DNA of 64,000 nt. Origin: Rhizodiscina lignyota. Taxonomy: Eukaryota; Ascomycota; Dothideomycetes; Aulographales; Rhizodiscinaceae. The notes under the pieces were generated by a model that was given only the letters and a program-made list of their open reading frames with translations, searched no databases and was not told the origin of the DNA. The translations under genes were made by a program, and so were the position numbers. Positions 20,341-31,825 of this stretch are shown piece by piece. Every line of letters begins with the position of its first letter. Position 1 is the first letter of the stretch. The stretch spans positions 310,001 through 374,000 of the forward strand of contig ML978129.1 of the NCBI GenBank assembly GCA_010015805.1, written 5' to 3'.

Positions 20341-22253
20341 TCATCTCGATGAGTCGCTGATCCTCTTCATCTGCGACTCGCCTCTCTTCATAATCTTCGT
20401 GATAGCGTGTCGGATCACCACTCCCGCCTTCTCTATCTCCTTCTTTGAAAGGCCGGTCGTCACGCACACCTTGAGCGCAGGGGTAGGCTGCCAGCCATCT
20501 TCGCGTGGGTTCGAGCCGATCATTACAGGCATAGCTTTGAGGCGCGTGATCATCACACCGTTGGTAAGGCACTACAGTTCAATTAGCATTGAGCCACGAA
20601 CCTAAACAATGAAAAGAAAATTGAACGTCATAACTAACCTCATCCACAATGTCCTGAAACAACCACTCTTGATCATCACGATCGAGATTCCTCTGCCGCA
20701 CCACCTCGTCCTTTAGCACGAGAATCAAGATAGGACCCTCGATCGCGCTAGTACACCTCACCCAGTCGCTCCTTGGGTCCAACTGTGCTCTCATTACCTT
20801 GATCGACTCCCGCAACTGTCGGATTGCTTCCGGACCACCCATTGCTATTCCCGCAGATGCGACACCTTGAGATTGATTGCTTCCTGCGGGACTGGCCGGT
20901 CGTGCAGCAACCATGCCTACTGGCTCATCGCTACTAAGTAACCGAATTGTTTCGCTTGCTGTCGTGGCGAGCATAGCTGGGAGAGCCGCTGAGTATGTGT
21001 ATGCAGCTGCGCTAATACGCTGATGTTCGACAACCTCATCTGAGCCAGCGCAAAAGCCACCACCAGCGCATAATGCGCCTGCCAATGAGCCAGTGATCAT
21101 GTCGACGGAGGTAGCATCCACATGGGCATATTCTGTCAGGCCCCGGCCGTGCGCGCCAAGCACGCCGTAGGAATGCGTTTCGTCCAATATCAGTCGGAAT
21201 TTGTATTTCGTCTTAAGCTCAACCTAGCGGAATAATTAGTATTGTGGGCCTTTGTAACTAGCTCTTGAGAGAGAGGAGCTACGGAAGTGAGAAGGAACGT
21301 ACCAGTGCAGCCAGATCCGGAATATCTCCTACCATCTCACTTATTCCCTCGGCAACTATAAAACGCCTTGTCAATTGTCGTCCTTTGCCCTCCTGCACCA
21401 CCTTTTTGAGAACTCGTTCCAAATCTGCCATATCGCCATGCTGAAACCAGCGCACTGTGCTTCTACTGATCTGGAGACCTTTTCGAATCGAATAACCAAC
21501 TGCACTATCCGCAACAATGACGTCTCCTCTCTTGCTGAAAGCTGGAATGACACTGGATATCGTTGAAAATGCCTGTGCGTACAATATGCAAGCTGCAACG
21601 CCAAGGTGCGCAGCAATATCAGCCTCGACGCGGTTGTGAACGTCCTGTGTTCCGTAGAAGCCGGGAGGGCCGCAAGGGCCAACACCGTATGTTCGGAGGG
21701 TTTGTATTGCAGAGTCCTTGAGGTGCTCACTTGAGAGAAGGTTGTAAAAGTTGAAGGAGGCGAGATTCGTTACAGTTCGGCCATTTGAGAGTTTGACTTT
21801 GGGGCCTGTGGGACTGGATTTGGCTCAGTTGGCGCTCATATCATGAGAGTAGCCAGATGATACATACCCAACTATGATTGGTCTCTTCTCCATTTCATTC
21901 TCCTCAAATGCTGTCTGAGGCGGTACCAGGGGCTCTGGCGTCCAATCCTCGACCAGCTCATCAATCTCCTCTTCGCTCAGCTTAACCTCCCCCTTCCCTC
22001 GACTGCCAGTCTCACGTGTGCTGTACTTCGGCGCAAGTAGGTATCGCACTGCGAACAGGAACAGGAACAACTCTACTGCGCTACGCACAGGGTCATCTTG
22101 ATAGCTGCTCTTAATGTAGCGGAGTACGATGGAACTGCCCGGGAGGCGGTAGAAGTAGTTTGCGGCGAGTGTCAGGTACGCGAGCAACTGCGTTTGGAGG
22201 TCGAGGACAACTGCGGGAATCGTGACATTCGGAGAGCTTGTGGTCGCATTCAT
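20341..22253 (-). CDS. LCB1: Serine palmitoyltransferase subunit 1 (LCB1)
   Basis: Four exons on the minus strand, 22253-21868, 21813-21303, 21223-20639 and 20571-20341, give 570 residues. A hydrophobic segment near residues 60-73 (FLFLFAVRYLLAP) is the ER membrane anchor. The AAT-I fold follows: IIVGPTGPKVKLSNG across the first junction, NLASFNFYNLL, YGVGPCGPPGFYGTQDVH, LILDETHSYGVLGAHGRG, and a C-terminal domain starting NGVMITRLKAMP. LCB1 lacks the PLP lysine and works as heterodimer with LCB2, condensing serine and palmitoyl-CoA in the first step of sphingolipid synthesis. For the first intron the acceptor at 21814 keeps frame; a nearer CAG at 21806 does not. The enzyme's regulator, ORM, is encoded at 52.8-53.5 kb. 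Confidence 0.92.
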
Positions 22254-23037
22254 GGCGAAACGGATATGGTTTTGTACGAGAAAATGGGAACGGAGACGTC
22301 GGAGATGGGATGGGTGTCAATGACGGGAGGTGCGGTGGAGTGTGGTCTACGCTCGTTCAGGTCGCAAGTCGAGGGTAAAGGAGTGGAGAGAAGATTTGGA
22401 TCGAGAGGACATCAAAAAGGCATGATCATTGGGAATGGAGCGAGCGAGGATTGAAATTGAAGTCGCGCGCCCCCCGAACTTTCCGCGCGAAATGACATCG
22501 ATGCTTGGCATTCAGGGACGAACAGGGGTTCCTCCAGCCCTTGAACTACCACCAGCATGTTTGGACGGCATTTCCGTCTCCATCTACTATTGCACCCTGA
22601 TATTTGTGTGCACCGAGATTCTCTCGTTAAGGACTTGTTCACTCTTTCAATCCGGTTGCAAAAACCTTCCTTCAACGCGCAAACTGAATCCTTGTTCTTT
22701 GACGCCCCGAATTCTCTCCATCGATTGGCATATGTAAGCTTTGTATCTTCGCTAAAATGATGCTTCCAGTCGCAAATTATGGGACAGCCTCAAACTTGTC
22801 TCGTTATACCACTCATTTGATGAGTACGCTTCCTCCGCGCTTTTGTCCTCGCACGCGGAATAGCCCGTAAGTCTGCGGGGCTTAACGGGGGGTATGCTCC
22901 CGAAGATGACATTCTGTGCCGCTCAGTTATGCTGAAAGATTGCCGCAACTCTTTTGTTTCATACTCTTGTGGACACGATATCTGAACTGTCAAGATCTTC
23001 CACGTCTTCGATCCTTCAAACAAATTCGTATCACACA
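22254..23037. promoter_or_regulatory. Divergent promoter region, LCB1 / EthD-like gene
   Basis: 784 bases between divergent genes. GC-rich patches such as GGGGCTTAACGGGGGG near 22877 could be C2H2-factor sites. The reading frame of the right-hand gene runs back to a TTG at 22954, but the first ATG is at 23038. No gene is supported. Confidence 0.5.
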
Positions 23038-23817
23038 ATGACTAAACCAGCACTGCTCGGAAACGGCCTTCTCGTCATCTGGGGCGACATCGACAACACC
23101 GCAAATGATGAAGAGGCGCTCAACGACTGGTGGACAAACGAGCACTTGCCTGAGCGCCTCTCAATCGAAGGCTTCCGACGCGCTCGAAGATACTACTCCG
23201 CAGACGAATCGTCAACATCGATTTCGAAATACCTGGTCTGCTACGAGGTCTCGACGCTTGCTACGCTCACATCCGAGGCCTACATGGCGAAACTAAACGA
23301 TCCGACTCCCGGAACAGCGAAATACATGTCCTTACTGGCGACTTTGACGCGCTGCGCATCTAATGTTGTGCATTCTGCTGGCCGTGAAGAGTTCTCTGTC
23401 TTGAAGAGCGGCTCAGTCGGCTCCACGATTGTGCATATCGTCATCTCATTTCCACCACTGTCATCAGACAAAGAGCAAGAGTTGCGGAATTGGGCTGTGA
23501 GCACGCTCACACCAAGAGTGTTGGCGAGTCATCATTCTGTGTTGGCTGTCCACATTGTGCAGCCCGACGATGCGGCGACCAAGACTGGCAACTCGAGCAA
23601 GTCGTATGATACAGTTAAAGTTATCAAAAAGGATCGGGAATCTGAAAGTGGAAATAAATGGATCCTGCTTGTCGAATTTGCGTATACAAAAAATGCAGTC
23701 TTGAAACATGCTAAAAGCCCAGCGCTGAAGGAGTCTTTCATGGAATATATCACCTCGCTAGGCGCAAAAGTGGAGTCAAACGAAGTCTATGAGCTGTTAT
23801 GCGTGGCAAATGAGTAA
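23038..23817 (+). CDS. Dimeric alpha/beta-barrel (EthD-like) domain protein
   Basis: A single exon of 259 residues from the ATG at 23038. The N-terminal half shows an EthD/dabb-type barrel: LLVIWGDID, then NDWWTNEHLPERLSIEGFRRARRYY, where the W..EH-P pattern is the hallmark of this fold. A second half (STIVHIVISFPPL and later WILLVEFAYTKNAVL) looks like a repeated, more diverged barrel. Such proteins are often small-molecule decarboxylases, cyclases or monooxygenases, or have no known reaction. It converges on a permease gene 193 bases away, which makes a shared pathway possible but unproven. Confidence 0.7.
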   Translation: MTKPALLGNGLLVIWGDIDNTANDEEALNDWWTNEHLPERLSIEGFRRARRYYSADESSTSISKYLVCYEVSTLATLTSEAYMAKLNDPTPGTAKYMSLLATLTRCASNVVHSAGREEFSVLKSGSVGSTIVHIVISFPPLSSDKEQELRNWAVSTLTPRVLASHHSVLAVHIVQPDDAATKTGNSSKSYDTVKVIKKDRESESGNKWILLVEFAYTKNAVLKHAKSPALKESFMEYITSLGAKVESNEVYELLCVANE

Positions 23818-24010
23818 TGGTCAGAAGTATCTGGGACACGTTGACTCGCTGGCAAAGGCGGGAACGGGAAGCAAAATGAGGAGTCTTGAATCTTGTAAAG
23901 CTCGACTCTAACGAAAGCCTATCTCAATTTGAACGGCTATACATCATATTCATATTCACATCCATATTCATTTCAAAGTTGTTTCCCCTCTCATTCTCAT
24001 TCTGGTCACC

Positions 24011-25805
24011 TCAGTACTTGAAGTAAACTCCATTTCCCACTCCTCCATTCCGATTCCTCCAATGGTAGTAAAAGTGCATACCAACGCACGACACGGCAAC
24101 GAAGAACAGCAGCGCAGCATTCGTCCAGTGGCCCGTAGGATATCCCTTCTTTACCTCGTCCGCTTTGTAGATCCAAACGCCTACTGTCTGGCCTGGCGCG
24201 CCCATGGAAATGTTCAGCGCAATCGCGAGACCGACGGCAGCTGTGGTATGCAGATTCGACGAGAGCCAGCCAAGAAGAGGCGGGATGCAAGCGAATGCAC
24301 CGGAAGCAGCAACTATGAGGCATCCATAACGGTGCTGGAGCGACATATCAGCAATTGATTTCGAGTAGTAGTTAGGACGGATTCTATAACTTACCGAATA
24401 TGCAGTTGGTGGAAGTACAGCGGAGGCCAGAAATCCTACAGCGCCGATCGTCGAAAAGATAGCTGAGTGGATGGCACGACTTTAGTTCAATTGTTAGTAC
24501 AATCTTACCCAGTATCATTTGCTCGGCGAACTTACGCGTTGAAATGATCTGCAGACCAAGAAGCGAGCAACGTCACCACGTACGCTACAGCATACGGAGG
24601 TACTGTCATCAACTGCGCCCTGAGGTCCGCAAACTGGTCGACAATCAGCAAATTGCCGTTCATTACAATACTTCCCGAAGAATACGTACTCCAAGTCCGG
24701 CAGTAATCGTCGGAGTGAAGAGCGACAAGCTCGAAAACGGTGTGGAGATGCCAAAATAGATCTTGATGGCGTTAATCGCAAATTAAATGGCCATCGAGCA
24801 TCAAGCTTCTTACGAAATAATGGATCCACAATCTCCATTCAAGAATTGTTCCCTTCGCTTCAGCCCAGGTCAAAGATTTTCCCGATCCATGGGAGCCTTC
24901 ATACGCCAACCGCCGGGTTGCCAGCACTTTCTCTTCTGCGGAGAGCCATCCAGCGGTTTCGGGATAGTCAGGAAGGAAGAAGAATACGAGGAACGACGAT
25001 ACAGTGGATGGGATACCTTCGAGGATGAAGAGCCATCTCCAAGCCGAGAGACCTTGGGTCTGGTTCATGTGGCCGACGCCATATGCAATCGCGCCACCGA
25101 AAGCACCTGCAAGCGTTGCTGAAGCAAGAATGGCTGCGACGCGGATAGACCGCTCATCTGCCCGGTACCAGAAACAGAGGTAGTACACCAAACCTTCACG
25201 AAGAGTGTTAGCGTGTATTGCACGTTCCTCGTTCGCAGCACAGGCTACGTACCTGGGAAAAGGCCAGCCTCGAAGACTCCAAGAAGGAACCGTACTACCG
25301 TAACGGATGCGTAGCTCTGGGTACCTCCGAGACCAATCGTAATGACACCCCAGGAGAACATCAAGAACGCAATCCAGCGGCTCGGTCTGAGCCTTTTCAG
25401 GAGGTAGTTGGACGGGACTTCAAAGAGAGCATAGGCGATCAAGAACACCATGAGCGCGATCGTGTACTGGTACGCCGTCATATGGGTGTCGGAGAGCAAG
25501 TCATCACCTGTTGATTGGTTCAACACTTTGGCATTTCCAATGTTCGACCTGTCGAGGTAGCACAACAGATAGATTCCTGCTGAAAGAGGGACGATCCTCA
25601 GGTCCTGCTTCCTTACCAGAGCTCGCTGCAGTGCCGGCTCAACATCCAGGTCGGCCACGTCACGGTCAACGGAGACGTCTGATGACTTCTGTTGCAAGGT
25701 GAGTCTATGATATTCATAGTCAGATATGAATCCTGAGAGTTTTACATCTTTGTTTGCCTCGACGTCGTTCACATAGCTCAAGTCTCCTGGCTTCTCTGCG
25801 GCCAT
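24011..25805 (-). CDS. MFS permease, Dal5/Tna1-type anion:cation symporter
   Basis: Six exons on the minus strand, 25805-25253, 25193-24814, 24761-24690, 24633-24536, 24479-24395 and 24334-24011, give 503 residues in phase. In-frame stops seen in the genomic DNA all fall in introns, so the gene looks intact. Family marks are LLCYLDRSNIGNAKVLN in TM1, FEVPSNYLLKRLRPSRW in the TM2-3 loop, GLFPGLVYYLCFWYRADE across junction 1 and LMTVPPYAVAYVVTLL. About 12 membrane helices are expected. Relatives import allantoate, nicotinate and other organic acids. It is divergent to a Zn2Cys6 regulator, a pairing common in catabolic clusters. An optional 57-nt in-frame intron may exist near the N-terminus (GTAAAA donor at about residue 20). 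Confidence 0.87.
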
Positions 25806-26618
25806 TATGCAAGTACGTCACAGCTAATAGAAAAGAGATATTGACAAAGACTCTAGATCTGATAGAGCTGCTGAATATGCCAACAGAGCTGGCTCTATAT
25901 GTTCATATGATTAAAGCATTTAGGATGCAGTCTTCCAATTCGTTCAGGCTATACACCGGCGGCGAAGTTCGACCGACAGATCGACTATCGGCCCGCTTCG
26001 CCGAACTCCTACATCTTAACATTGGAACTGTTTGCAGATGGAATGGGTAAATGAACAGTGTGGAGTAAAGATCTTCTCGTATTTTGAAGGCGGATAAAAT
26101 GCTTGCCAGGTTGCAGAGTTTGCGAATGGATACGATACTTTTGTGCGATACGAGACGAGTTAAGACGAAGGATATGTGGTAAAGGAGCATTTTAAGAGAC
26201 ATCCAGATGGAACTTAGTGCATTTCTCATTCACAAGAAGATTCTTATAGAGTACGTAGTGTAGCACTATCAATGAAGAATCAATATTTCTTCAGAGGTAC
26301 TTCCTAGTGTTCCTACTTCCCCTTGGCGCCGTGATCGTTGCTGTCGGCAGAGAGTGTTCCGAAGGTGAAGGATTTCCCAGAGGCGTTCGGACAACTTTTA
26401 CAAAATTGATAAGCGATCAGTTGCATTAGTCGTGCCATGATCTGCTGTATTTCCCCGCAGTAGTTCGTGGACCCCAGATCTCCGCATGCGTGCGCATAAA
26501 TATCGATGGAGAACCGGAAGCGGTCGGCGCGGGTTGAGCTCATCGGCCTTCACTTCCGATCATCGATCCATGCGCCGAAGTTTCAACCTCCTTTTCGTTC
26601 ACGTTCACCCCAGTCCAG
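25806..26618. promoter_or_regulatory. Divergent promoter region, MFS permease / Zn2Cys6 regulator
   Basis: 813 bases with no supported gene. The permease side holds an inverted repeat listed separately. The regulator side holds CGG/CGC-rich sequence near 26515-26530, about 90 bases before its ATG. Confidence 0.55.
25959..26002. promoter_or_regulatory. Inverted repeat CGGCGAAG ... CTTCGCCG
   Basis: Perfect 8-base arms at 25959-25966 and 25995-26002, separated by 28 bases, lie 154-197 bases upstream of the permease ATG. CGG half-sites in inverted order are typical of Zn2Cys6 dimers, and the regulator is the divergent neighbour. Arms this short arise by chance often. Confidence 0.3.
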
Positions 26619-29031
26619 ATGAGCTCAGATTCACAAGCTTGCGATCGCTGTCACCGCCGAAAGACCAAGTGTGACAAGCTGCGGCCTTGCTCTTCATGTG
26701 CGAAAGCTGGGATAGACTGTGTCTACACTGAAAAGTCAAAGGAGCCTGTCTATCGGCGCGACTTTGTGGAGCGTTTGGAAAGACGAACGCGTCAATTAGA
26801 AGCGGCCAATCGTGCGCTGACAGAGCGACTTGCCTCAGCTCGCGAGCAACGGCAACATTCTACAAGTAACACGTCAAATGGCACCCCCCGCGAGTTGCTG
26901 AACACCGAGGACGTTCGGACCAGCAATGACATTGCAAATGAGGTGTCTTTCCTGTCCACGTCCGCTGGCGGAGACCGCCAATTCCTTGGATCCACAAGCG
27001 GACTGCTCTTTGCCAATCTAGTGAGAGCTAGCGTTGTCACTACTCGTAGCCGCGAGTCAAATGGAACGGTGTCTGCTCTCTCCACCCTTGGTGGAGATGG
27101 GAGTCTAGCTCAGGGTAAACCAGATTGGACAATCGACGATGGTAATCTTCTTCCACCTCAACCTGCCAGGAAATTGATTGAAGCATACTTGGCTCACGAT
27201 CATCTCTCCTACCCATGTCTACATCCCGAATCCGTACGGTCAGCGGTTGATTCGATTTACAATGAATCCTCATTCTATCGGACACATCCCTTCGAGGCAT
27301 TCATGTTCAACATGTTGCTAGCCATTGGCACTTCCCAAATCCATAAGTTCAATTGGCAGGCCTTGCCCGATGCTGAGACACATCACTTAAGGGCCATGCT
27401 CCATCTCAATGCTGTTCTCTGCGAAGGCGGAATGAAAGCGCTTCAGGCAATGCTTTTGCTTTGCCAATTCAGACTCAGTAGCTCCACCAAAGATACTTCA
27501 GGAAGTAAGTACACAGCTTTGTACTTGCAATTCGTGAAATGTACGCTAATATTCCAAAGGCCTTTGGCATCTCGTTGGCATTGCTGCACGTATGTGCTTC
27601 GAACTGGGCTTGCATAGGGAATCTGTATATCGCATGAAGCGTGAGGAACAGAACAACAGTAGAGATGATTCTTCAATCTCGAAGTTTGAGGAGCAGGAAG
27701 TGCGACGCAGATGCTTCTGGTGTGTCTTTGCCCTTGACAGGTATTACGATCTCACCTTTGCAACCTCACGCCCAAGGCTGATATCTTGTAGAGTTGTCTC
27801 CATAACTCTTGGAAGACCACTTGCCATATGCTCAGAAGATGTCGATGTTGAGCTGCCAAGCTTCGATATCGACGATGCTCTCACGCCTTCTGTGATCAGC
27901 AGCGGAGATGAACAAGATCTATCTCGGGTTGGTCCGAATTCCAGGACCGCAATATTCGTCCATATTGTTCGCTATCGTGCACTATGTGGCAAGTTTCTTA
28001 CCTCTTTGTACAGAGGTAGCCGTAATACAGCCAGTCCAGAGGAACTTCGCAGAATTCGGAATGAACTCGCAGCGGAGCTAGAGGCATGGCGGGCGGATAC
28101 CGACTCACTAAATCTTCCTGAAATGGATTTATCCTCCCCTCTCGCGGAAGCACGATCCAGTTTTCGTTCGAAAGCCTGGCATGAGCTCATATATCATAAC
28201 GCCATCCTGCTCTTGTATCGACCGACACCAATGCTCTCTCAATCAGATGCCTCTGGTGACGACGGGAACTTGCAGCACATCTTCAATGCCGCTAAAGAAT
28301 CAATAACTTTGTATGCATACCTATTCCGGTCTCGAAAAATCAACTTCTCTTGGATGGTCCTCCATGCGGTGTTTATGGCTGGGCTGTCTTATGTTTACGC
28401 TGTTAGTAGACATATCCGTGAAAAACGGAGATGTCGTATCTCGCTTGCCGGGTCCATGAGCATGCTTACAAGAGATCCGACGATTGTTGAGATTGTCAAC
28501 GATTGCCGTGCCTGTTCGAACGTCCTGGTTGCTGTATCGGAGCGATGCAATGCTCAGAAAAACTGTCATGAAGTTTTTGACCGCCTTAGTGATGCTCTCC
28601 TCGCTGATGCCGTCGATCTTCTTTCTGGACAGAGGATTAAACAAGCCCGAAACGGAACCCAAGCGGAAGCGGAGTCCATCAGCACAAATGGCGGCTTGTA
28701 TGAAAGTGCTCCAGAGCTATCTACCTCCCAAACATATACTTCGACATCGTCTGCATCGGCGCTAGATGTTGCACAACAAGGACAGGTGGACTCGAACGAT
28801 ACACTGACTAGCGCGTACGGCAATCCAATAACGCCTGGGCAGCAAATGCCATACTCTCCACCACTTGCAGCGGACAGTGCGCTCCGCGACTGTTTTCCCG
28901 ATTTGCAACGCATGTATGATGCACAATGGGGCGACGATGCCATCTTGCAGCTTGGCATGGATTGGCTTGAAGACATTAATCCTGGGAATGGCGTTTTGAT
29001 GGGTGAAACTTTTGGCGGCGCGTTCATCTGA
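26619..29031 (+). CDS. Zn2Cys6 transcription factor with fungal-specific domain
   Basis: Three exons, 26619-27504, 27560-27740 and 27792-29031, give 768 residues. The zinc cluster is C8-X2-C11-X6-C18-X5-C24-X2-C27-X6-C34, followed by a coiled-coil dimerisation segment (about 45-85, ERLERRTRQLEAANRALTERL-like). The Fungal_trans domain is marked by LLPPQPARKLIEAYL, the join SLWHLVGIAARMCFELGLH, and CFWCVFALDRVVSITLGRP across the second junction. The second intron is 51 nt and open, so it is hidden in a plain translation; removing it restores the family motif. The protein is a nuclear DNA-binding regulator. Its divergent permease neighbour, with the AtuA and tannase genes downstream, makes it the natural candidate regulator of this group. 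Confidence 0.87.
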
Positions 29032-29172
29032 CAAAAATAGCTTCTGCTGGTGCGTATAACAACAGTTTCGGGTTTGACATAGCAAGCTGACGTTTAATGC
29101 ATACTTGTACAGGCAGTTATCCATTCTGTCAACTTATGCATCTCCTCATGCAGAAATCTTCCCGGAGCTGGC

Positions 29173-31118
29173 TTATATCCAACCACGTTCGAGGAATCGG
29201 ACGGGTACATCAACCTCACGGCTTCTCAGATACTCTCCAATACCTTTGCCCAATCCATCGATACGCGCACTGCTTGCAATACCGCCGTCTAAGAAGTCAA
29301 GGACGCGACTGTTATCAAGTTAGCATTTGAATTATTTGCCGCACCTGCTGGGTTGGATTTACAAATGGACCGCGAGAAGATTGGGAAACTCGCAGCGCTC
29401 GACCCTGCTCTTTCCCTCTCTACCCTCCCAGTCTTTGCCGAAGAGCTCTTTGATCTTCGCAACAGTAAGCAGAGACTGTAGCCAAGGATACTCGTCTTCA
29501 TGCCGCACGAAGAACCCAACATTCGAGTTGTCCGCCTTGTCACCGGAGCGTGCATGAACGACGCTGCCGAGCGGAACGCGTTTCGTGGGCCCGAACGATG
29601 ACAGATCTACTGGATGAGCCGTGTCGTAGGATGGTCGAACTGTGGGATACGTTGCCGTTTTAGTCGGAGGAGGTACTGCTATGGGCTCCTGTGAATCTGG
29701 CATAATTACAGCGTGTGAGATGGATGATTGTGGAACAATGGCCGGAAAGATCTCCATGAATGGCTTAGCATACATCGTCCGGAAGTCTAGCGACATGTGG
29801 TAGCCTTGGAAATCACCAATTAGCGACAGCTTCAGGCCTCTTCATGCTCGCATCCGGATTACAACTCACCTGGAAAAGACTGCATACGTATTGCATAGAT
29901 TGGGATCATAAACCTGTCTTTCGAGAGATCTTCTGCCTTCCGAGCTTGGACAAAAACCCGCAGCATGGTTGTGCCTTCCTGCTGAGAAGTCGGATTCGAT
30001 GCTTGCTGGCCGTACAATTCGATACTCATCTTACTAAATTTGTTGTCTCGAAATGCATGTGCTATTTGTCCTCTCATCATTTCTGCTTTCGCAGCCACGT
30101 CCAGCCCGTTGATGTAGAACATGGCTTCCGCCTGGTAGCCTCCCTCGCCTGCGAACATGGCTTTGGTTGTGGGAGGAGGTGGGAGGCCTTTGACCCCTGA
30201 GACATGCACTCGATTATTTCCAGGTTCCTCGGTAACCGCCAGTGTCCGGAGGTCTGCCACAACGTCGGAATTCAGATACAGTTCACCCTGCAGCTCGTAC
30301 AGGAGCTGTGCAGTCACCGTGAACTTGGTGACAGCACCAGTGGTCCCTTCCGGCTTCGTAATGACGCATGAACCAGAGTGGTTAATCTCTGCAATAGGGA
30401 AGCCGAGATCGACAAGGCCGGGCATGAAATCCTTGAAACCAGAGAAGTTGGCACCACAGATATAAGGGCCGCATTCGATGAGATGTCCGGCCACGAGAGC
30501 GCCAGCGAGCTGATCGTATGACTCCTCGTCCCATCGGTGCCACCACGACGCTGCTCCAATAACGGGAGATGCATCTGTACAGCGACCACAGATCACAATG
30601 TGGGCCCCAGCATCAAGTGCTTTCCGAATGCCCCAGGAGCCTATGTAGGCATTGCCGCACACAGGCTTTAGCTCCCAGTCAGAAAGTCTCCTCTTCTGAT
30701 GATCGAGATGTGGTAACTCCAGTTGAGCGAATTTCTCCGGATCTTTCAATAGACCAGAAATGTCGTCCCCAATCACACCAGCAACCACAAGGTTTGAATA
30801 GCCTCGAGCAGTACACAGCTCTCTGATCTTTCTCACGAGCGAGGGAGTGTTGAGCGCTCCAGCATTGGTGACAACCTTAATGTCTTTTTGAACAATGTCG
30901 TCGAGGCTCTCCTCGAGCTGTGTGAGGAAGCCTGTTTCGTAGCCAAGATCTGGGTCCTCTTGTTTGATGATTGCATTCCAGGCAATATTCATCTCTGAAA
31001 GCCAGTCACCAGTGATCACATCCACCGATCCATTTGCAGCCATGCGCCTCATAGCATGAGGATGGTCTCCCGTCGCACCGGAGACATTTCCAATGCGAAT
31101 GTCACGCTTCGAGAGCAT
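29173..31118 (-). CDS. AtuA/DUF1446-family protein (acyclic terpene utilisation-like)
   Basis: Three exons on the minus strand, 31118-29870, 29804-29363 and 29308-29173, give 608 residues. I chose the ATG at 31118 because RIGNVSGATGDHPHAM and DVITGDWLSEMNIAW follow as in the family; the frame stays open to 31262. Further motifs are VVAGVIGDDI, VCGNAYIGSWGIRKAL, VICGRCTDASPVIGAASWWH and a Gly-rich GLPPPPTTKAMFAGEGGY. The C-terminal part (HARSGDKADNSNVGFFVRH to DGLGKGIGEYL) is the AtuA-like C-terminal ferredoxin-like domain. Bacterial AtuA is linked to citronellol/geraniol breakdown next to geranyl-CoA carboxylase; the biochemical step is unsettled. It ends 141 bases from the regulator and is divergent to the tannase. 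Confidence 0.87.
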
Positions 31119-31825
31119 TTTTATTAGAAGTTTGAGCAGAAACTCAAGATTCAAAGATGATGTTATGTGACAAGTCACGTCGTTTGTGTATTTTTGAACG
31201 AGGGGCGCGTCGTGGAGTTTGTGGCGCTCACAAAGCCCGATCCAGCCAGTTTGTCGCTCCAATAGAGATCCGAAGTCCCTTTGAAGGCAATGAAGAAGTC
31301 CATGATACTTCGGGCCATTTCGGCTGTCTGATCTACTCGAGAGGAGACTGTCTTGGTACGTATTCGTTGACGGGATGAGGATGGCCGTTAAATGTTTCGG
31401 GTCGGCCGGCCGATGCCGCTAAAGGGGCTTACAGAAACGCCACAATTTCTCCTATCCTCACGATGCTCATGACTAGCGCAAGGGATGAACTCAGACGCAA
31501 CTCACGCGAGTAAGGCAGGTTATGTAATTCCCTCGTCCCTCACATCCCGCCTTCGTTAACCTATTTTCCCCTCTTCATCCATTCTACCGTCCTTCCCGCT
31601 TCGGCAAACTTCCCACGACATCCTGCATTATGGCGGCGGAGCGAAGTATTTGGCACTATGCTTCCGGGCATCGCTGTTGATCGTACGCAGGCGTAGAAGC
31701 GAAAATTCGTTCAATCCGGGGAGGAGAGCGGAAGACATAAAGCCAGTAATGCAGCGTTGGTAGGCGAAATTGTCAAAGCTTGAAGCATCTGCAACGTCCA
31801 TTCTCGATCAGCTCCAGTATCAAAT
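31119..31825. promoter_or_regulatory. Divergent promoter region, AtuA-like gene / tannase
   Basis: 707 bases, no supported gene. It carries a 12-base palindrome built of CGG/CCG (31402-31413). Other sequence shows no clear motif. Confidence 0.55.
31402..31413. promoter_or_regulatory. Palindrome TCGGCCGGCCGA, candidate Zn2Cys6 operator
   Basis: A perfect 12-base palindrome with overlapping CGG and CCG half-sites lies 284 bases from the AtuA-like start and 413 from the tannase start. Zn2Cys6 dimers bind CGG repeats, so it could control both genes. About sixteen 12-base palindromes are expected in 64 kb by chance, so the evidence is its content and place only. Confidence 0.35.

Noticed and set aside
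24372-24816. Apparent stops and frame changes in the first Dal5-type permease suggesting a pseudogene
   Set aside because: All fall inside introns with good splice signals, and the spliced frame is intact with family motifs.
31119-31262. 48-codon upstream extension of the AtuA-like protein
   Set aside because: It has no ATG at its start and family homology begins only at the ATG at 31118.
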